From positions 1 through 64,000 of the forward strand of contig CASZWJ010000005.1 in assembly GCA_949493535.1 (NCBI GenBank): a DNA stretch of 64,000 nt. The letters are read 5' to 3'. The position numbers and the translations under genes are program-made. The notes under the pieces were generated by a model. It did not search any database and was not told the DNA's origin. It saw only the letters and a list, made by a program, of their open reading frames with translations. This DNA comes from an uncultured Alphaproteobacteria bacterium. Lineage in GTDB: Bacteria; Pseudomonadota; Alphaproteobacteria; RF32; CAG-239. Shown one piece after another: positions 44,935 to 53,246 of the stretch. Positions within the stretch are counted from its first letter, which is position 1. Each line of letters begins with the position of its first letter.

Positions 44935-45360
44935 ATGGAACCAACAACAATTCTCCCTCCGGACTATCATCCGTCTGCAAATGAAGAATATATGAATGAC
45001 GTGATGTTGGAATATTTCCGCCAGAAGCTTCTCAGCTGGAAAAAATCTTTAATCAATCAATCAAAAGACACTTTAGATGATTTAAAACAAGGCGGCCTTA
45101 ACCAGCCGGATCAGATTGACCGCGCATCATTGGAAGCAGACAAAGCTCTTGAATTGCGCACTCGTGACCGAGCCCGCAAACTGATTTCTAAAATTGACGA
45201 GGCTTTGAAGCGTATCGAAGACGGCGTTTACGGTTATTGTGAAGAAACCGGCGAGCCGATAGGCGTTGACCGTTTGGATGTCCGTCCGGTAGCAACTTTG
45301 TCCATTGAGGCTCAGGAACGCCACGAAAGAATGGAAAAAACTTACGACGACGAAGCATAA
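44935..45360 (+). CDS. dksA: DksA-type RNA polymerase secondary-channel regulator
   Basis: 141 aa. DksA works with ppGpp on rRNA and stress promoters. The coiled coil with the acidic tip is DQIDRASLEADKALELRTRDR, and the globular end reads GVYGYCEETGEPIGVDRLDVRPVATLSIEAQERHE (two segments of the C4 domain). Of the four zinc cysteines only the first remains (YC); the others are Thr, Ser and Ala, the form usual in Alphaproteobacteria. ATG 44935 is preferred because AAGGAG lies 7 bases upstream. Its stop overlaps maf by one base. Confidence 0.93.
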   Translation: MEPTTILPPDYHPSANEEYMNDVMLEYFRQKLLSWKKSLINQSKDTLDDLKQGGLNQPDQIDRASLEADKALELRTRDRARKLISKIDEALKRIEDGVYGYCEETGEPIGVDRLDVRPVATLSIEAQERHERMEKTYDDEA

Positions 45361-45938
45361 TGTCTGCAGAAATCAAAGATTTTATATTGGCTTCCGGCTC
45401 AAAACAGCGCTTGGCACTGCTGGCGCAGATTGGTTTGATTCCGGGATCTGTTCAGCCGGCGGATATTGACGAGAGTGAAAAGAAAGGCGAAAAAGCCTCA
45501 GCTTATGTCAAACGTATGGCCTGTGAAAAAGCTATGAAAATTGCCGGGGAAAATCCCGGCAAAGTCGTTTTAGGATCAGATACTGTCGTTGTTGTCGGCG
45601 CAAAAATCCTTCATAAATGCAAAACGGATGAAGAACAGGCCGCTGTCATGAAAATGCTTTCGGGAAAAGCGCATCGCGTATTGAGTGCCGTTTGCGTCAT
45701 AGATAAAGAAGGCAAAAAATCCGTGCGCCTGAATACAACCCGCATTTTAATGAAAAAACTCTCCGAAGAAGAAATCCGCAATTATGTCGCCGGCCATGAA
45801 TGGGTCGGTTGCTGCGGTTATAAAATTGAAGGCGCTTTGGCAGCGTTTGTTACCAAGATTATCGGATCATATTCCGGTGTTGTCGGCTTGCCTTTGTATG
45901 AAACCCGCAATTTGTTGTTAGGGGCTGGAATAAAATGA
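45360..45938 (+). CDS. maf: Maf-family nucleoside triphosphate pyrophosphatase
   Basis: 192 aa. Maf proteins hydrolyse non-canonical or modified nucleotides. FILASGSKQRLALLAQIGL is the family N-terminus, VVLGSDTVVVVGAKILHK holds the catalytic Asp, and LSGKAHRVLSAV and GYKIEG are also conserved. This is likely the YceF/YhdE-type paralogue, but the subclass is not decided. The ATG lies in dksA's stop (TAATG), and its end overlaps rng by 4 bases (ATGATG). Confidence 0.93.
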   Translation: MSAEIKDFILASGSKQRLALLAQIGLIPGSVQPADIDESEKKGEKASAYVKRMACEKAMKIAGENPGKVVLGSDTVVVVGAKILHKCKTDEEQAAVMKMLSGKAHRVLSAVCVIDKEGKKSVRLNTTRILMKKLSEEEIRNYVAGHEWVGCCGYKIEGALAAFVTKIIGSYSGVVGLPLYETRNLLLGAGIK

Positions 45939-47104
45939 TGATAGATAAAATTATATATGAAACAAAAGGCGGCATGACCCGCATTGCGCTGTTAAGCAAC
46001 GGCAATTTGGCCGAACTGGAAATTATTGCTGAAAATCGGGCATTGGAAGGCAATATTTATTTGGGAAAAGTTGTTCGCAAAATTGAATTGGCAAATGGCA
46101 AACAGGGCTTTTTTGTAGAATTGGGCGAAGGGCGCGAAGCTTTTTTGAATGCCGAAGAATACGGGCTTGATGAACTTAATATTTGCGAAGGGCAGAGTCT
46201 GGTTGTGCAGGTTGCGCAGGAAAAACGCGCCGAGAAAGGCCCTAAGGTAACCCGGGCTTTGCAGTTTGTCGGCGAAAATCTGGTTTATTGCCCTTACCGC
46301 ATGAATGTTGAAACCTCGTCTAAAATTGCCGATAAAAACAAGGCTTCCGAATACCGCGATCTTGTCATTGAAAACACCACCGGACAGGAGGGCTGGATTA
46401 TCCGCACCTCGGCAGTGAATGAGAGCAAAGAAACAATCGTAAAAGAAATGGAATATCTGCGTTCGCTTTTTGATTCGACAAGGGCAAAAGCGCGCAGCTT
46501 GCAAGCGCCTGCATTACTCTTGGCCAAAGCTAATCCCGTTTTTGAATATATAAACAAATATAAAAATGATTTAAATAAAATCGTTTTAAACAGCCGCAAT
46601 ATCGAAAACGATATTAAAGAACACTTTGGTGATGAGATTGCAACGGAAATTGCCGCCGAACCATTTGATGAATATGGTATGGAAGATGCCATTGTCGAGG
46701 CGTTGAATCCGTCAGTCAAATTAAAAAGCGGCGGCCGGATTACCATTCAGGAAACAAAAGCTCTGGTGGCAATAGATGTTGACAGCGGCAGCGACAAAGG
46801 CAACGGCAGTATTGCCCATTTGAACTTGGAGGCGGCGGATGAGATTGCCAGACAAATCCGTTTGCGCAACTTGTCAGGCAAAATTATCATTGATTTTGCC
46901 GGTTCGTCAGATTACCGTTATTTGAAACCGGTCATTGAGACTTTGGAAAGTAAAGCTGCCGAAGATTCAACCAAAACAACCGTTTTGGGCTTGAGCCGCG
47001 CCGGCAATGTTGAAATCATCCGCGTTCGCAAACGTCCGACTTTGCAGGATTTGTTAACTAAAGAATGTGACTGCTGTCAGGGCAGCGGCAGGGTGATGCG
47101 ATGA
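45935..47104 (+). CDS. rng: Ribonuclease E/G family endoribonuclease (short form)
   Basis: 389 aa. The S1 domain (GNIYLGKVVRKIELANGKQGFFVELG, in two parts), the 5'-sensor region (EGWIIRTSA) and the catalytic Mg site (VAIDVDSGS and KIIIDFAGS) are present. The zinc-link CxxC reads ECDCCQGSGRV at the end. It is shorter than E. coli RNase G (489 aa) and lacks the C-terminal degradosome scaffold of RNase E. It matures rRNA and degrades mRNA. It overlaps yacG by 4 bases (ATGA). Confidence 0.93.
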   Translation: MMIDKIIYETKGGMTRIALLSNGNLAELEIIAENRALEGNIYLGKVVRKIELANGKQGFFVELGEGREAFLNAEEYGLDELNICEGQSLVVQVAQEKRAEKGPKVTRALQFVGENLVYCPYRMNVETSSKIADKNKASEYRDLVIENTTGQEGWIIRTSAVNESKETIVKEMEYLRSLFDSTRAKARSLQAPALLLAKANPVFEYINKYKNDLNKIVLNSRNIENDIKEHFGDEIATEIAAEPFDEYGMEDAIVEALNPSVKLKSGGRITIQETKALVAIDVDSGSDKGNGSIAHLNLEAADEIARQIRLRNLSGKIIIDFAGSSDYRYLKPVIETLESKAAEDSTKTTVLGLSRAGNVEIIRVRKRPTLQDLLTKECDCCQGSGRVMR

Positions 47105-47304
47105 AATGCCCCATTTGTAAAAAAGAGCTGGAAGACGCCAAATACAAACCATTCTGCTCAAAACGCTGCGCGGATATTGATTTGGGAAACTGGCTGAACG
47201 GTTCCTATGCAATTCCGGCGGAAGAACTTGATGAAGAGGATATTCAAGAGCTTCAGGAAGCCATGGAAAAGAAACTTTACGAAGAATGTGACGGTAAAGA
47301 ATAA
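47101..47304 (+). CDS. yacG: DNA gyrase inhibitor YacG (zinc ribbon)
   Basis: 67 aa. CPICKKELEDAKYKPFCSKRCADIDLGNWLNGSYAIP holds the four zinc cysteines (C-x2-C and C-x3-C) and is typical of YacG, which binds and inhibits GyrB. The C-terminus is acidic (EELDEEDIQELQEAME). It closes the dksA-maf-rng operon and overlaps rng by 4 bases. A terminator follows. Confidence 0.95.
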   Translation: MKCPICKKELEDAKYKPFCSKRCADIDLGNWLNGSYAIPAEELDEEDIQELQEAMEKKLYEECDGKE

Positions 47305-47308
47305 AAAA

Positions 47309-47340
47309 TTACTCCGGAAAAAAATCCGGAGTATTTTTTT
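47309..47340 (+). terminator. Intrinsic terminator after yacG
   Basis: ACTCCGGA (47311-47318) and TCCGGAGT (47325-47332), then a T run. The A-rich other flank suggests it also ends ftsI transcripts from the opposite strand. Confidence 0.92.
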
Positions 47341-47346
47341 TTGTGT

Positions 47347-49092
47347 CTAGCGTTTATATGATGCTTCGATAATGCGGTTGCGGCGTTTCTCGTCCAAATC
47401 ATAATTGGCTTTGACGTTTAATTGCGGCGCAATTGCTGTAATGATTTTTGCGGTGGTCGGAACCGTATTCCAGCCGGATGTGACAAAGCCCCAGGTTTCT
47501 TTGCTGCCTTTGGGTTCGTCGAGCATAACCATTAAGGCATATTTGGGATTAGAGGCCGGAAATGTGGCGGCAAATGCGGTACGGACTTTTTTATCGACAT
47601 ATTTGCCGTTAGCAGACAGTTTGTTGGCGGTTCCCGTTTTGCCGGCAACCTCATAGCCGAGAACATTGGCGCGCTTGCCCGAGCCGTTGGTGACGACCAG
47701 ACGCAGCAGGTCACGCATTTGTTTGGAGGTATTATAGGAGATGACGCGGTAACCGTTGTCTTTTTTGGTGCTGTTTTTCAAAATGGTCGGTTCGTGGTAT
47801 ATGCCCCCGTTAACCACAGATGAAAAAGCGGTAATCAAATGCATCGGCGTAACGGCCAGGCCGTAACCGTAAGCAACGGTGGCGATAGTGCCTTCGCCCC
47901 AGCGTTTGGGAACAAGCGTTTTGCTTTTTTCGGCAATTTCAAAATTTATTTCATCAAAAAAGCCGATTTTTTCCATAAATTGTTTTTGCTCTTTGCCGCC
48001 GACTTTAAGAGCCATGCGGGCAGAACCGATGTTTGAGGAATAAACCATAATCTCGGGAACGGACAGCCAGCGGTTTTCGCCGCGATAGTCTTTAATAACG
48101 TTATATTTAAGCTTGAGCGGCTGAGTCGCATCGAATTTGTCTGCCACTTTGACTTTGCCGCTTTCCAAAGACATGGCTGCATTGAATACTTTAAGAACGG
48201 AACCTGGCTCATAAACGCCTTTTGTTGCCATGTTGAACATAGAGCGCGCCGCCGGATTAACCGGTTTGTTCGGGTCATAATCAGGCAGTGAAACCAGAGA
48301 AATGACTTCGCCGGTTTTAACGTCCATAAGAATAGCCGATGCGCCGATAGCATCAAATTTTTTGATAGCTGCCGCCAACTCTTCGCGAATGGTATCCTGC
48401 ACGCCGGCGTCAATAGTCAAGGCCAGAGGAATATCAGACTGGGTCAGGCGTTCGTTTTCTGCTTTTTCGATTCCCGAAATGCCTTCGTTGTCAATATTGG
48501 TCGAACCGACCAAATGGGCAAACAGGTTCTTGTGCGGATAAACGCGTTTTTCGCCGTTTTCAAATTCCAGCCCCGGAATGCCGAGATAGTTGATTTGATA
48601 TTGCTGGGAAGGGGTAAGGTTGCGTTTGAGATAAACAAAGCTGCTGCGGGATGTCAATTTATGCAAAACGCTTTCATATTTTAAATCAGGCAAAACTTTA
48701 ACCAGTTCTTTGGCGGCTTTTTTGGGGTTAAGCACTTTTTTAGGGGTGGCATATAAATTGACGGTCGGCAGAGACGTTGCGATAATTGTGCCGTTGCGGT
48801 CTAAAATATCGGCCCTTTTAATGGGATTTTGCGCATATGCTTGCAAATGCCGCGATTCGGAATGTTCGGGATTGTGAAGGTTGGGAGCTATGCAGACTTC
48901 AAACAGCCTGATACCGATAACGGCATAAACCAATAAAAAGCTTAAAACAGCGAAAAGAACACGGTTTTTACACATGGAGAGGGGGTCTTTCTCACATGTG
49001 TAGTTCATAAAAGAACTGCTTTTGCCTATTTTAATCTCTTCACCGGGAAGATAAAAGCTTTCTTCTTTCTTGGAAAAATACTTTCCGAACAT
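47347..49092 (-). CDS. ftsI: Peptidoglycan transpeptidase FtsI (PBP3)
   Basis: 581-aa division-specific D,D-transpeptidase with an N-terminal cytoplasmic tail, a single TM (about residues 45-62), and a pedestal domain. The catalytic motifs are all visible: S-V-L-K (S298), S-S-N (352-354) and K-T-G (485-487). It acts in the septum with FtsW. It is the last gene of the mraZ operon here; murE, which usually follows, is absent. It ends 7 bases from a shared terminator and converges with yacG. Confidence 0.95.
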   Translation of the reverse strand: MFGKYFSKKEESFYLPGEEIKIGKSSSFMNYTCEKDPLSMCKNRVLFAVLSFLLVYAVIGIRLFEVCIAPNLHNPEHSESRHLQAYAQNPIKRADILDRNGTIIATSLPTVNLYATPKKVLNPKKAAKELVKVLPDLKYESVLHKLTSRSSFVYLKRNLTPSQQYQINYLGIPGLEFENGEKRVYPHKNLFAHLVGSTNIDNEGISGIEKAENERLTQSDIPLALTIDAGVQDTIREELAAAIKKFDAIGASAILMDVKTGEVISLVSLPDYDPNKPVNPAARSMFNMATKGVYEPGSVLKVFNAAMSLESGKVKVADKFDATQPLKLKYNVIKDYRGENRWLSVPEIMVYSSNIGSARMALKVGGKEQKQFMEKIGFFDEINFEIAEKSKTLVPKRWGEGTIATVAYGYGLAVTPMHLITAFSSVVNGGIYHEPTILKNSTKKDNGYRVISYNTSKQMRDLLRLVVTNGSGKRANVLGYEVAGKTGTANKLSANGKYVDKKVRTAFAATFPASNPKYALMVMLDEPKGSKETWGFVTSGWNTVPTTAKIITAIAPQLNVKANYDLDEKRRNRIIEASYKR

Positions 49093-49134
49093 GCCGCCAT
49101 TCTGCCTTGACTGTAACTTGTTACCAATTTTATC

Positions 49135-49518
49135 TTAGCGCTGCGCTTTTGCCAGTTTTTTCAATCCCTTATTTTGCTCAGCATAGCCAGATATATTCTT
49201 TTGAGCGATGATTCTTCTGCTGTCATCGGATTCATATTCGAATGGTAACGCAGAATAGTTAATAATTTGTTCAGCTTGGACCGGATTTAAAGAAATATGT
49301 TTGGCGGCAAGCTGGCGAAGTCTGGAAGGATTGTTCAAATGGCTCCATTCGGCTTTCAGAACATGAATGCTTTTAATGTCGTCTTGAATGCTTTTGTTAA
49401 TGCTGACGAGCTGTTTTTCTAAACCTTGAACCTGATTCTTCATTGATAAAATGCCAAAACCCAGCAGGCAGGGAATGGTAATCAGCAAAATATATGAAGC
49501 GGTTTTTGTACTTGTCAT
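49135..49518 (-). CDS. ftsL: Cell division protein FtsL
   Basis: 127 aa with a short cytoplasmic N-terminus, one TM (TASYILLITIPCLLGFGILSM) and a periplasmic coiled coil (VQGLEKQLVSINKSIQDDIK, LKAEWSHLNNPSRLRQLAAKH). The segment L-x-x-E-W-x-x-L-x-x-P-x-R-L matches alphaproteobacterial FtsL. Position between rsmH and ftsI supports this. It acts in the FtsQLB divisome complex. Confidence 0.88.
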   Translation of the reverse strand: MTSTKTASYILLITIPCLLGFGILSMKNQVQGLEKQLVSINKSIQDDIKSIHVLKAEWSHLNNPSRLRQLAAKHISLNPVQAEQIINYSALPFEYESDDSRRIIAQKNISGYAEQNKGLKKLAKAQR

Positions 49519-49541
49519 CAGGCAATCCTTTCTAGCTGCGC

Positions 49542-50465
49542 TTATCTTTTAATCCCCCAACGCAATTTTGCGGAGCGCGACCGTTTGTTAACGGCGGTTT
49601 CTTCCTCGCTGGCGGCAACCGCTTTGGAAGTTTCAGCAAAAATTGCGTCATTTCCCAATTCCGGAACATTTTTGGCATATTTTGAAATATGTACGTTAGG
49701 GCCGGAATTTTCTTTGAAAAAGGTTTTGACAATACGGTCTTCCAACGAATGAAAGGTTACGACGACAAGGCGTCCGTTGGGAGCTAACCGATGAGCGGCT
49801 CCTTTTAAACCTTTTTCAAGTTCTTCAAGTTCGTTATTAACGGCAATGCGCAATGCCTGAAAAGTTCTGGTTGCCGGGTCAATGCCGTTCGGCGTTTTGC
49901 GGATAACGCCGTAAATAATTTCTGCCAGTTGTTTGGTTGTGGCAATCGGAGCCGTTTTGCGGGCTTCGGCAATTTTGGCGGCAATCTGGCGCGATTTGCG
50001 CTCTTCGCCGTATTTATATATTAAATCGGCCAAATCTTTTTCCGGCAGGCTGTTAACCAAATCTGCCGCGCTGGTGCCAATGCAGGACATCCGCATATCT
50101 AACGGGGCGTCTTTGGAAAAAGAGAAGCCGCGTTCGCCGTTGTCAAGCTGCATTGACGAAACGCCTATGTCAAAAACTGCGCCGTTGACGGGTTCGGTAA
50201 CAAGTTCTGAAAAATGAGAGAATTGTCCGGCCCTGAATTCAAACCGGCTGCCGTATTTTGCTCTGAGTTCATCAGCTCTGGCTTTAACGTTCGGATCGCG
50301 ATCTAAAGCAATAACTTTGCACTCGGCAGCATTTAAAAGGGCTTCTGTATAGCCGCCGTTTCCGAATGTGGCGTCGACATAAGTTTCGCCGTCTTGCGGT
50401 TTCATTGCGCTCAAAACTTCTCTGAGCATAACCGGAAAATGCTTTTCATAGCCGCCGGGAATCAT
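49542..50465 (-). CDS. rsmH: 16S rRNA m4C1402 methyltransferase RsmH
   Basis: 307 aa. GGYEKHFPVMLREVLSAM, then VDATFGNGGYTEALL (SAM-binding) and ALRIAVNNELEELEKGL, VVVTFHSLEDRIVK are all characteristic. The C-terminus ends SRSAKLRWGIKR, typical of the family. It methylates the P-site of the small subunit. Its ATG overlaps the mraZ stop (ATGA), so the two are coupled. Confidence 0.96.
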   Translation of the reverse strand: MIPGGYEKHFPVMLREVLSAMKPQDGETYVDATFGNGGYTEALLNAAECKVIALDRDPNVKARADELRAKYGSRFEFRAGQFSHFSELVTEPVNGAVFDIGVSSMQLDNGERGFSFSKDAPLDMRMSCIGTSAADLVNSLPEKDLADLIYKYGEERKSRQIAAKIAEARKTAPIATTKQLAEIIYGVIRKTPNGIDPATRTFQALRIAVNNELEELEKGLKGAAHRLAPNGRLVVVTFHSLEDRIVKTFFKENSGPNVHISKYAKNVPELGNDAIFAETSKAVAASEEETAVNKRSRSAKLRWGIKR

Positions 50466-50908
50466 TTGTCGGTCTCCTGCGGTTTGAGGGAAGGGCGGTT
50501 TTTAAGGGCTTCGGCTCGGATGCGTCTTTCTTCTTTTTCCCAGTTTTCGGGGTTCCAGATTTGAAACTTGCGCCCTTTGCCGACGAAAACGGCGCTGCCG
50601 GTAATGCCGGCATGGGAAAGAAGTTTGTCAGTCAAAACAATGCGTCCGGTAGAATCAAACGGAAAACGTTTGGCGTCGCCGAATATCAGATTTGTCAGAT
50701 TGTCTTGGGTTTCGGAGAAAAAGTCTGTCGAAGTTTCAATGTCTTGAGCCAGTTTGTCCAAGGTTTCTTCCAGACAGCCCTCAATGCAGGGAGAAGACAA
50801 GCTGCGATAACAGACGATTTCCGTTGAGAGTTCTTTAACGATTGCGCGATAGTCTGAGGGAAGGGAGACGCGTCCTTTGCTGTCTACCTTGTTGATTATT
50901 GTGTCCAT
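50462..50908 (-). CDS. mraZ: Transcriptional regulator MraZ
   Basis: 148 aa, two SpoVT/AbrB-like halves: NKVDSKGRVSLPSDYRAIV and RFPFDSTGRIVLTDKLLSHAG. MraZ represses its own division and cell-wall operon by binding short TGGG repeats. Those repeats are found upstream (see 50977-51000). The start is taken at ATG 50908 on homology; there is no strong Shine-Dalgarno. It is the first gene of mraZ-rsmH-ftsL-ftsI. Confidence 0.95.
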   Translation of the reverse strand: MDTIINKVDSKGRVSLPSDYRAIVKELSTEIVCYRSLSSPCIEGCLEETLDKLAQDIETSTDFFSETQDNLTNLIFGDAKRFPFDSTGRIVLTDKLLSHAGITGSAVFVGKGRKFQIWNPENWEKEERRIRAEALKNRPSLKPQETDK

Positions 50909-50967
50909 GAAGAGAAATATTTTTCTCAACTTTTTTATCCCTCATTGTCAATTTTTCTTATATATAT

Positions 50968-51000
50968 GGTATAACATGGGAAAATATGGGAATCAATGGG
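50968..51000 (-). promoter_or_regulatory. mra promoter with three-repeat MraZ operator
   Basis: Three TGGG words on the plus strand, at 50977, 50987 and 50997, sit at an exact 10-base period (TGGGA-N5). This is the arrangement bound by MraZ in other bacteria. On the minus strand TTGATT (50991-50996), 17 bases and TATACC (50968-50973) make a plausible -35/-10 pair, so the repeats lie across the -35 and spacer, as expected for autorepression. Confidence 0.8.
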
Positions 51001-51138
51001 AAATTTTAGGATTTTGTTAACTGTTCTTGCTTTGTTCTGTCAAAAGCGGGCGGCGGATTCGCAAAGCCGTTGCTGGCTTTGGGCTTGCGGATAAATATTT
51101 TTATGGGGATAAATATGCATTTTTTTTAACAAATAAAC

Positions 51139-51166
51139 TTGCTTTTATTTTTAATCTGTTTAGTGT
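51139..51166 (+). promoter_or_regulatory. Putative rnpB promoter
   Basis: TTGCTT (51139-51144), 16-base spacer, TAGTGT (51161-51166), which would start transcription near 51173, the 5' end of the RNase P RNA. Confidence 0.5.
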
Positions 51167-51173
51167 TTAAATC

Positions 51174-51561
51174 GCAGGCAGCCGGATAGCTGCGCCGCAA
51201 TGCGGTGAGGAAAGTCCGGGCTTCAAGGAAACGGGATACCAGATAACGTCTGGCTGGGGCGACCCAAGGGAAAGTGCCACAGAAAATTACCGCCGGAACA
51301 AGTTTCGGTAAGGTTGAAAAGGCGGTGTAAGAGACCACCGCGAAGCTGGCAACAGTTTCGGCAAGGCAAACCCTATCTGATGCAAGACCAAGTTAGGAGG
51401 GCTTTAAGTTTCTTAGAGTTATGACGGGGAGTTTCCAACCCGCTCCAGAGGTAGGTCGCGACGAGCGCTGAGGCAACTTTGCGCCCAGATGAATAGCTAT
51501 CGTTTCAAATCCTGCTTCGGCAGGCAAATGAAATACAGAACCCGGCTTATAGGCCGCCTGC
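51174..51561 (+). ncRNA. rnpB: RNase P RNA (bacterial type A)
   Basis: Catalytic RNA that matures tRNA 5' ends. The conserved blocks are GAGGAAAGTCCGGGC near the start, AGGGTGCC-like and GCAAACCCTATC segments, and the 3' block ACAGAACCCGGCTTATAG. GCAGGC at 51174 pairs with GCCTGC at 51556-51561 to close the molecule (about 388 nt). Ends are set by this stem. It is divergent from mraZ and precedes lpxC. Confidence 0.97.
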
Positions 51562-51632
51562 GTTTTATATGATTAAAAAGCTGACGTTCGCAATATGGCG
51601 GATAAGAGCAGTTTGTTGGAGGAATTAAACGA

Positions 51633-52490
51633 ATGCAAATGCAGCAGACTTTGGCTAAACCGGTCTCAATGAAGGGAATAGGCCTGCATTCCGGCTGTGA
51701 AGTTAATTTGAAACTGAACCCGGCGCCGGAAAATTTCGGCATTGTTTTTCAGCGCGTCGATTTGGCGGCAAAACCTGAAATAAAAGCCCTGTATTCAAAC
51801 ATTGTCGATACGCGCAATTGCTCTTGCCTCGGTGACAAGGCCGGCAATTTGGTCTCCACGATTGAGCATCTTATGGCCGCTTTGGCAATTGCAGGCATTG
51901 ATAACGCCTTGATTGAGGTTGATAATCAGGAATTGCCGATTATGGACGGCAGCGCTAAAGTTTTTTATGATAATTTGAAAAATGCCGAATTGGTTTCGCA
52001 GTCTGCGCCGCGTAAATATCTGAAAGTTTTGAGGGAGGTCTCTTTTGCCGATGGCAAGGGCAATATTGTTGCTTTGAAACCGGCGGAAAAGGGGCTGGGC
52101 ATAAAATTTGAAATTGAGTTCCCGTCAAAGATTGTCGGGCAACAGGTCTTTGATGCCGAAATCAATGCTGATGTTTTTGAAAAAGAAATTTCGCCCTGCC
52201 GCACTTTTTGCGAAAAATATCAGGTCGATTATTTGAAATCTGTCGGTTTAATCAAAGGCGGCAGCTTGGAAAACGCCGTTGTTTTGGACGGCGAAACAAT
52301 TTTGAACGAAGGCGGCTTCCGTGTTGAAAACGAATGCGTCAACCATAAGGTTTTGGATGCTGTCGGCGATTTATATACGTCGGGCTGTCAGGTTATCGGA
52401 CGGTTGGAAGCTTCAAAAACCGGACACTTTCATACCAATGAATTGTTGAAAAAATTGTTTGCTGACGAAGCAAATTATCAAATCGTTTAA
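51633..52490 (+). CDS. lpxC: UDP-3-O-acyl-GlcNAc deacetylase LpxC
   Basis: 285-aa zinc amidase for the first committed step of lipid A synthesis. GIGLHSGCEVNLKL and the metal site STIEHLMAALAIAGIDN are visible, with the ELPIMDGSA motif, KVLDAVGDLYTSG and the C-terminal His in GHFHTNE. The start at 51633 has GGAGG 10 bases upstream. In many bacteria lpxC ends the division cluster; here it lies across rnpB and in the opposite direction from mraZ. It shows the cell makes LPS. Confidence 0.96.
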   Translation: MQMQQTLAKPVSMKGIGLHSGCEVNLKLNPAPENFGIVFQRVDLAAKPEIKALYSNIVDTRNCSCLGDKAGNLVSTIEHLMAALAIAGIDNALIEVDNQELPIMDGSAKVFYDNLKNAELVSQSAPRKYLKVLREVSFADGKGNIVALKPAEKGLGIKFEIEFPSKIVGQQVFDAEINADVFEKEISPCRTFCEKYQVDYLKSVGLIKGGSLENAVVLDGETILNEGGFRVENECVNHKVLDAVGDLYTSGCQVIGRLEASKTGHFHTNELLKKLFADEANYQIV

Positions 52491-52500
52491 GGAAAAGAAC

Positions 52501-53241
52501 ATGAAGAAAAGTCTGCTTGTTTTAAGTGCTGTATTAAGTTTGAGCCTGCTTTCTGCCTGCGCGTCAAAGCCGAAAGAAGAGCCGAAAACGGCTGAGGGGC
52601 TTTATACTCAGGCTAAAGAATATATGGATAAGACTTCTTATGCCAAAGCAGCGGAAACCTTTGAAAAGCTTGAACTGGAGCATCCTTATTCCGCTTTGGC
52701 AACCAAAGCGCGCTTAATGGCCGCTTATGCTTATTATGAGGATGAGAACTATGACGATGCGATTATCGCTTTGGATCGTTTTATAAAGTTTCACCCCGGC
52801 AACAAAGATATCGCTTATGCTTATTATCTGAAAGCAATGTGCTACTATAACCAGATTGTCGATGTCAGCAAAGACCAGAGCACGACGGAAAAAGCGCTCA
52901 ATGCGCTCCGGCAGGTCGTTTTGCGCTTTCCGGACAGCGAATATGCCAAAGACGCGCGTTTGAAAATTGATTTGACTTATGACCATTTGGCCGGACAGGA
53001 AATGGAAGTCGGGCGCTGGTATTTGCGCCAGCAGAACTATCTGTCGGCTTTGAACCGTTTTTCAACGGTTGTTAACCAATATCAGACCACTTCGCAGATT
53101 GAAGAAGCTTTATACCGCCAGGTTGAAATCTATACAATCCTCGGATTGAAAAATGAAGCGGGCAAAGCTTATAAAGTTTTGGAATTCAACTATCCGAAAA
53201 GCAAATGGTGCAAACAGGTGCGGGAAATTATTAAAGGCTAA
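52501..53241 (+). CDS. bamD: Outer-membrane assembly lipoprotein BamD
   Basis: 246 aa, lipobox LLSAC (Cys at about 20) and then five TPR-like repeats (LYTQAKEYMDKTSYAKAAETFEKLE and similar). The ending YPKSKWCKQVREIIKG is typical. BamD is part of the BAM complex that inserts outer-membrane proteins. The start at 52501 with AAGGAAAAG upstream gives a clean lipoprotein signal. The order lpxC-bamD-recN is known in other Alphaproteobacteria. Confidence 0.94.
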   Translation: MKKSLLVLSAVLSLSLLSACASKPKEEPKTAEGLYTQAKEYMDKTSYAKAAETFEKLELEHPYSALATKARLMAAYAYYEDENYDDAIIALDRFIKFHPGNKDIAYAYYLKAMCYYNQIVDVSKDQSTTEKALNALRQVVLRFPDSEYAKDARLKIDLTYDHLAGQEMEVGRWYLRQQNYLSALNRFSTVVNQYQTTSQIEEALYRQVEIYTILGLKNEAGKAYKVLEFNYPKSKWCKQVREIIKG

Positions 53242-53246
53242 ATTTG

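Noticed and set aside
44935..45360. Loss of zinc cysteines in DksA as a novel feature
   Set aside because: The one-Cys form with CEETGEPI is common in Alphaproteobacteria, so it is not new.
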